Shown here in pieces: positions 14,693 to 16,778 of a DNA stretch of 16,778 nucleotides. A model generated the notes under the pieces. The model did no database searches. It was given only the letters and a program-made list of their open reading frames with translations, and had not been told where the DNA came from. Source of the stretch: an uncultured Nitrospinaceae bacterium (lineage in GTDB: Bacteria; Nitrospinota; Nitrospinia; Nitrospinales; VA-1); assembly GCA_913043155.1 (NCBI GenBank), contig CAJWLY010000015.1, positions 1 to 16,778 of the forward strand, read 5' to 3'. The position numbers were made by a program, and so were the translations under genes. Position 1 is the first letter of the stretch, and each line of letters starts with the position of its first letter.

Positions 14693-16669
14693 ATGTTGGG
14701 GAAAGAGATTCGGAGTTTTAAGATTCTGCCCATCGCGCTGGTTCTGGCGTTTGCGATGTACCTGGTGCCCGGACTGGTAAGTGATGCCTTGGCGAAGGAA
14801 GCTTTTGCGGAACAGGTTTTCGCGGAGCAGGCTTTTGCGAAGGAGGTTCTGGCTGATGAGGCTGACGCTGAAGGTGAGGGCGAGCCTGAAATCGAATGGA
14901 GTCAGGACGTTTTCTACAAAGATTTTGAAGGCAACCCGCTTAAGGGGCCGGTCAGCGGACACCCCGCTCCCGAGTTGGGCGAGACCGATTACAACAACTA
15001 TGGTTTCGCCCCGAGCCGGATGATCCTTTGGATTGCGAACCAGCAGCACCTGTACTTCGGTAGTTTCGTTCTGGCGGTTCCGATCTTTTGTATGCTCATC
15101 GAGTTCATCGGCATACGGGCCCGCGAAAGCGACCCGGTCATGTCGGAAAAGTACGACAAGCTGTCTCACGACCTCATGAAGGTCAGCCTGACGGCCTACT
15201 CCTGGACCGCGATTCTCGGCGGTATCCTGCTCTTCACGTTCATCACCCTATTCCCTGGTTTCTTCAAATACATGGCAACGATTTTCCGTCCGGTCATGCA
15301 TGTTTATGCGTTGATGTTCCTGGCGGAGAGTGGCGTTCTTTATGTTTACTACTACGGCTGGGACAAGATGAATGACGGTGGGTTCCTGAAATGGGTCCAC
15401 TGCAGCATCTCTGTTCTGCTCAACCTGATCGGTACGGTTCTGATGTACCTTGCCAACTCGTGGGCCACCTTCATGCAGGCTCCTGGCGGGATCGACGAGC
15501 AGGGCCGGTTCCTCGGCAACATCTGGCACGTCATCCATTCCACCCTGTGGAATCCGGTCGGCGTTCATCGTATCCTTGGCAATATTGTGTTCGGTGGCGG
15601 TATCGTTGGCGCGTACGCCGCGTACCATTACCTGACGGCGAAAGATGAGGAGACAAGGGCCCATTATGACTGGGTCTGTTACGTCGCCATGTTCATTTGT
15701 ATTTTCGGTTTGATCCCTCTGCCCTTTGCGGGTTACTGGCTGATGAAGGAAGTCTATGCATTCCGTCAGCAGATGGGGATCACCCTGATGGGCGGCATCA
15801 TGGCGTGGCTGTTCATCATTCAGGCGGTGATGATTGGCTTGTTGTTCTTCGCTGCGAACTCCTACCTGCACAATGGTATGGCGCGGGTCAAGGGATCGGA
15901 GCGCTATATGAAATACTGCAAGTACATGGTTCTGCTGCTGATCGTGTGTTTTACGATGTGGATGACTCCGCATACGATCGTGATGACCCCGGCGGAACTG
16001 AAGGAGATGGGTGGCGCACAGCACCCCATTGTCGGTCACTTCGGTGTGATGTCGGCTAAAAATACCGCGGTCAACCTGATGATCCAGTGTACGATCTTGT
16101 GCTTCCTCTTGTACCAGCGGTCGAACAAGAAGATTAAGGTGCCGTGGGCGACCTCCGGCAACTGCTGGATCTCGGCGATCTTCGTCGGCGCCGCTATCAA
16201 CACCATCTTCCTGGGTGTCTATGGTTACTACCTTCCCGCCAACCAGCGGGTGGGTCTCTCCGTGCCCCAGGTGTGCAGCACACTCACTACCCTGTTCGCC
16301 GGTACGGCGATCAACATCTCCATGTTCAAGGACTCGGAATCCATGGGCGAAATCAAGTGGGGCACCCAGTCCAAGGTGGGTGTTTACGCCATTTTCCTCC
16401 TGGCGATTTCGTTTACTTGGCTGATGGGGCTGATGGGTTATATCCGGTCTTCCGTGCGGCTTTTCTGGCACGTGACCGAGGTGGTTCGTGACAACTCGGT
16501 TGATGCTTATACCCTGACCATTGGGGAGGCCGGGAAGATGCTGACATTCAATACCCTGTTCGTCTGGGTACAGTTTGTGACTGTTTTCTGGGTTGCCAGC
16601 CTGACTGCGAAGAAGGGGAAAGCGGAAGCTCCCGACGCGGTTCCGGTCCCGGCCCAGCAACAGCAATAA
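14693..16669 (+). CDS. Cytochrome bd-superfamily (CydA-like) membrane protein lacking the quinol Q-loop
   Basis: Polytopic membrane protein of 658 aa with about 13 hydrophobic segments, compared with nine in E. coli CydA. Residues 1-34 look like a Sec signal peptide (basic start, hydrophobic core, ALA before K35), followed by a repeat-rich acidic region and then the membrane domain from about 110. CydA-like landmarks, aligned by eye, are H119 in ANQQHLYFG (position of the heme b595 ligand H19), E212 in FLAESGVLYVYYYGWDKM (E107 plus the GWD motif), ANSW..FMQAP (254-263), and WNPVG (286-290). Missing or changed: the heme b558 ligand position H186 (nearest is H292, three residues earlier), E99 (V204 with H203 beside it), the Q-loop residues, and the GRQPW motif. 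It may be an oxygen-reductase relative using another donor, as proposed for bd-like proteins of nitrite oxidisers. The next gene follows closely and may encode a partner. Family is likely; activity is unproven. Confidence 0.8.
   Translation: MLGKEIRSFKILPIALVLAFAMYLVPGLVSDALAKEAFAEQVFAEQAFAKEVLADEADAEGEGEPEIEWSQDVFYKDFEGNPLKGPVSGHPAPELGETDYNNYGFAPSRMILWIANQQHLYFGSFVLAVPIFCMLIEFIGIRARESDPVMSEKYDKLSHDLMKVSLTAYSWTAILGGILLFTFITLFPGFFKYMATIFRPVMHVYALMFLAESGVLYVYYYGWDKMNDGGFLKWVHCSISVLLNLIGTVLMYLANSWATFMQAPGGIDEQGRFLGNIWHVIHSTLWNPVGVHRILGNIVFGGGIVGAYAAYHYLTAKDEETRAHYDWVCYVAMFICIFGLIPLPFAGYWLMKEVYAFRQQMGITLMGGIMAWLFIIQAVMIGLLFFAANSYLHNGMARVKGSERYMKYCKYMVLLLIVCFTMWMTPHTIVMTPAELKEMGGAQHPIVGHFGVMSAKNTAVNLMIQCTILCFLLYQRSNKKIKVPWATSGNCWISAIFVGAAINTIFLGVYGYYLPANQRVGLSVPQVCSTLTTLFAGTAINISMFKDSESMGEIKWGTQSKVGVYAIFLLAISFTWLMGLMGYIRSSVRLFWHVTEVVRDNSVDAYTLTIGEAGKMLTFNTLFVWVQFVTVFWVASLTAKKGKAEAPDAVPVPAQQQQ
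14786..14875 (+). repeat. Six degenerate 15-bp tandem repeats in the bd-like gene
   Basis: Six in-frame 15-bp units, best conserved in units 2-4 (GCT/GTT TTY GCG RAR SAG). They encode the pentads ALAKE, AFAEQ, VFAEQ, AFAKE, VLADE and ADAEG. The first unit contains the predicted signal-peptidase site, and the rest form an acidic, Ala-rich linker outside the membrane domain. Confidence 0.75.
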
Positions 16670-16684
16670 TTATTGCCAATTTCG

Positions 16685-16704
16685 AGATTTTTTATAAATC
16701 TTTT
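16685..16704 (+). terminator. AU-rich hairpin after the bd-like gene
   Basis: AGATTT (16685-16690), loop TTTAT, AAATCT (16696-16701), then TTT. The stem is all A-T except one pair and would be unstable. It may slow polymerase or protect the mRNA end; read-through into the next gene is likely. Confidence 0.25.
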
Positions 16705-16745
16705 AAGTAAATATTCTGAATACCTAAAGGGAAGGAGTTAGAGGA

Positions 16746-16778
16746 ATGCTGCCAGAGCAACAGGACATTCTATGGACT
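16746..16778 (+). CDS. Start of an unidentified gene, cut by the right edge
   Basis: ATG at 16746 begins MLPEQQDILWT and runs off the window. AAGGAG (16732-16737) lies 8 nt upstream, a strong ribosome site. The 76-nt spacing from the bd-like gene on the same strand makes a shared transcript likely. Eleven residues are too few for identification. Confidence 0.6.
   Translation, partial: MLPEQQDILWT

Noticed and set aside
15248..16666. 472-codon open frame on the minus strand opposite the bd-like gene
   Set aside because: The plus-strand frame encodes a coherent multi-helix membrane protein with a strong ribosome site. The antisense product is polar, His/Arg/Gln-rich and without recognisable motifs, a usual shadow of a GC-biased membrane gene.
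1..16778. tRNA, rRNA, CRISPR array or insertion sequence
   Set aside because: No cloverleaf-like segment, spaced identical repeats, terminal inverted repeats or transposase were seen on reading both strands; short tRNAs could still be missed by eye.

Overview
The window is a stretch of a Gram-negative bacterial chromosome. GC is moderate (mid-50s by eye), apart from one AT-richer gene. Three things point to a respiratory, possibly nitrite-oxidising lineage such as Nitrospinota or Nitrospirota. One is an anchor-less sdhA-sdhB-sdhE succinate dehydrogenase/fumarate reductase operon with a CCG-domain (HdrB-like) subunit. Another is a large cytochrome bd-superfamily protein that lacks the quinol-binding Q-loop. 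The third is a pair of GT9 heptosyltransferase-like genes for LPS. The taxon is an inference from gene content; no rRNA or other marker is present.

Layout, left to right. (1) Positions 1-1308, minus strand: an RhlE-type DEAD-box RNA helicase with a TTG start, running off the left edge in its basic tail. (2) Positions 1309-1679: a divergent promoter region with convincing sigma70-like elements on both strands. (3) Positions 1680-5208, plus: sdhA, sdhB and sdhE, coupled by 1-nt and 4-nt overlaps. (4) Positions 5405-7611, plus: an AT-rich MarC-family membrane protein, then an SLC13/DASS anion transporter, both with TTG starts. (5) Positions 7644-12133, minus: a compact operon. In transcription order it holds a PAP2 phosphatase, a GT9 glycosyltransferase, a 56-aa Trm112-like protein, a second GT9 enzyme, and gcvPB (glycine decarboxylase P-protein subunit 2). 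A TTGACT-17-TAAAAT promoter lies upstream. (6) Positions 12267-14280, plus: a TIGR04282/DUF2064 GT-A glycosyltransferase and hisD. (7) Positions 14281-14692: a long untranslated region with a promoter, a nested hairpin, a hairpin with a T-run and tandem heptamers. (8) Positions 14693-16669, plus: the bd-like polytopic protein, with a signal peptide followed by a degenerate 15-bp tandem repeat. The first 11 codons of a likely partner gene follow at the right edge.

Functionally, the sdhABE products would interconvert succinate and fumarate, in the oxidative or reductive TCA direction, and exchange electrons through a CCG-domain protein instead of a heme-b membrane anchor. The SLC13 carrier might move dicarboxylates, which would fit its neighbours, but it could equally carry sulfate or phosphate. 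The minus-strand operon looks like envelope/LPS assembly with a metabolic gene appended. The most unusual items are the bd-like protein with its repeat-bearing N-terminus and long structured leader, the extra cysteine in SdhB that predicts a third cluster of [4Fe-4S] type, and a PAP2 gene whose conserved N-terminus has no standard start codon but does have a well-placed ATT.
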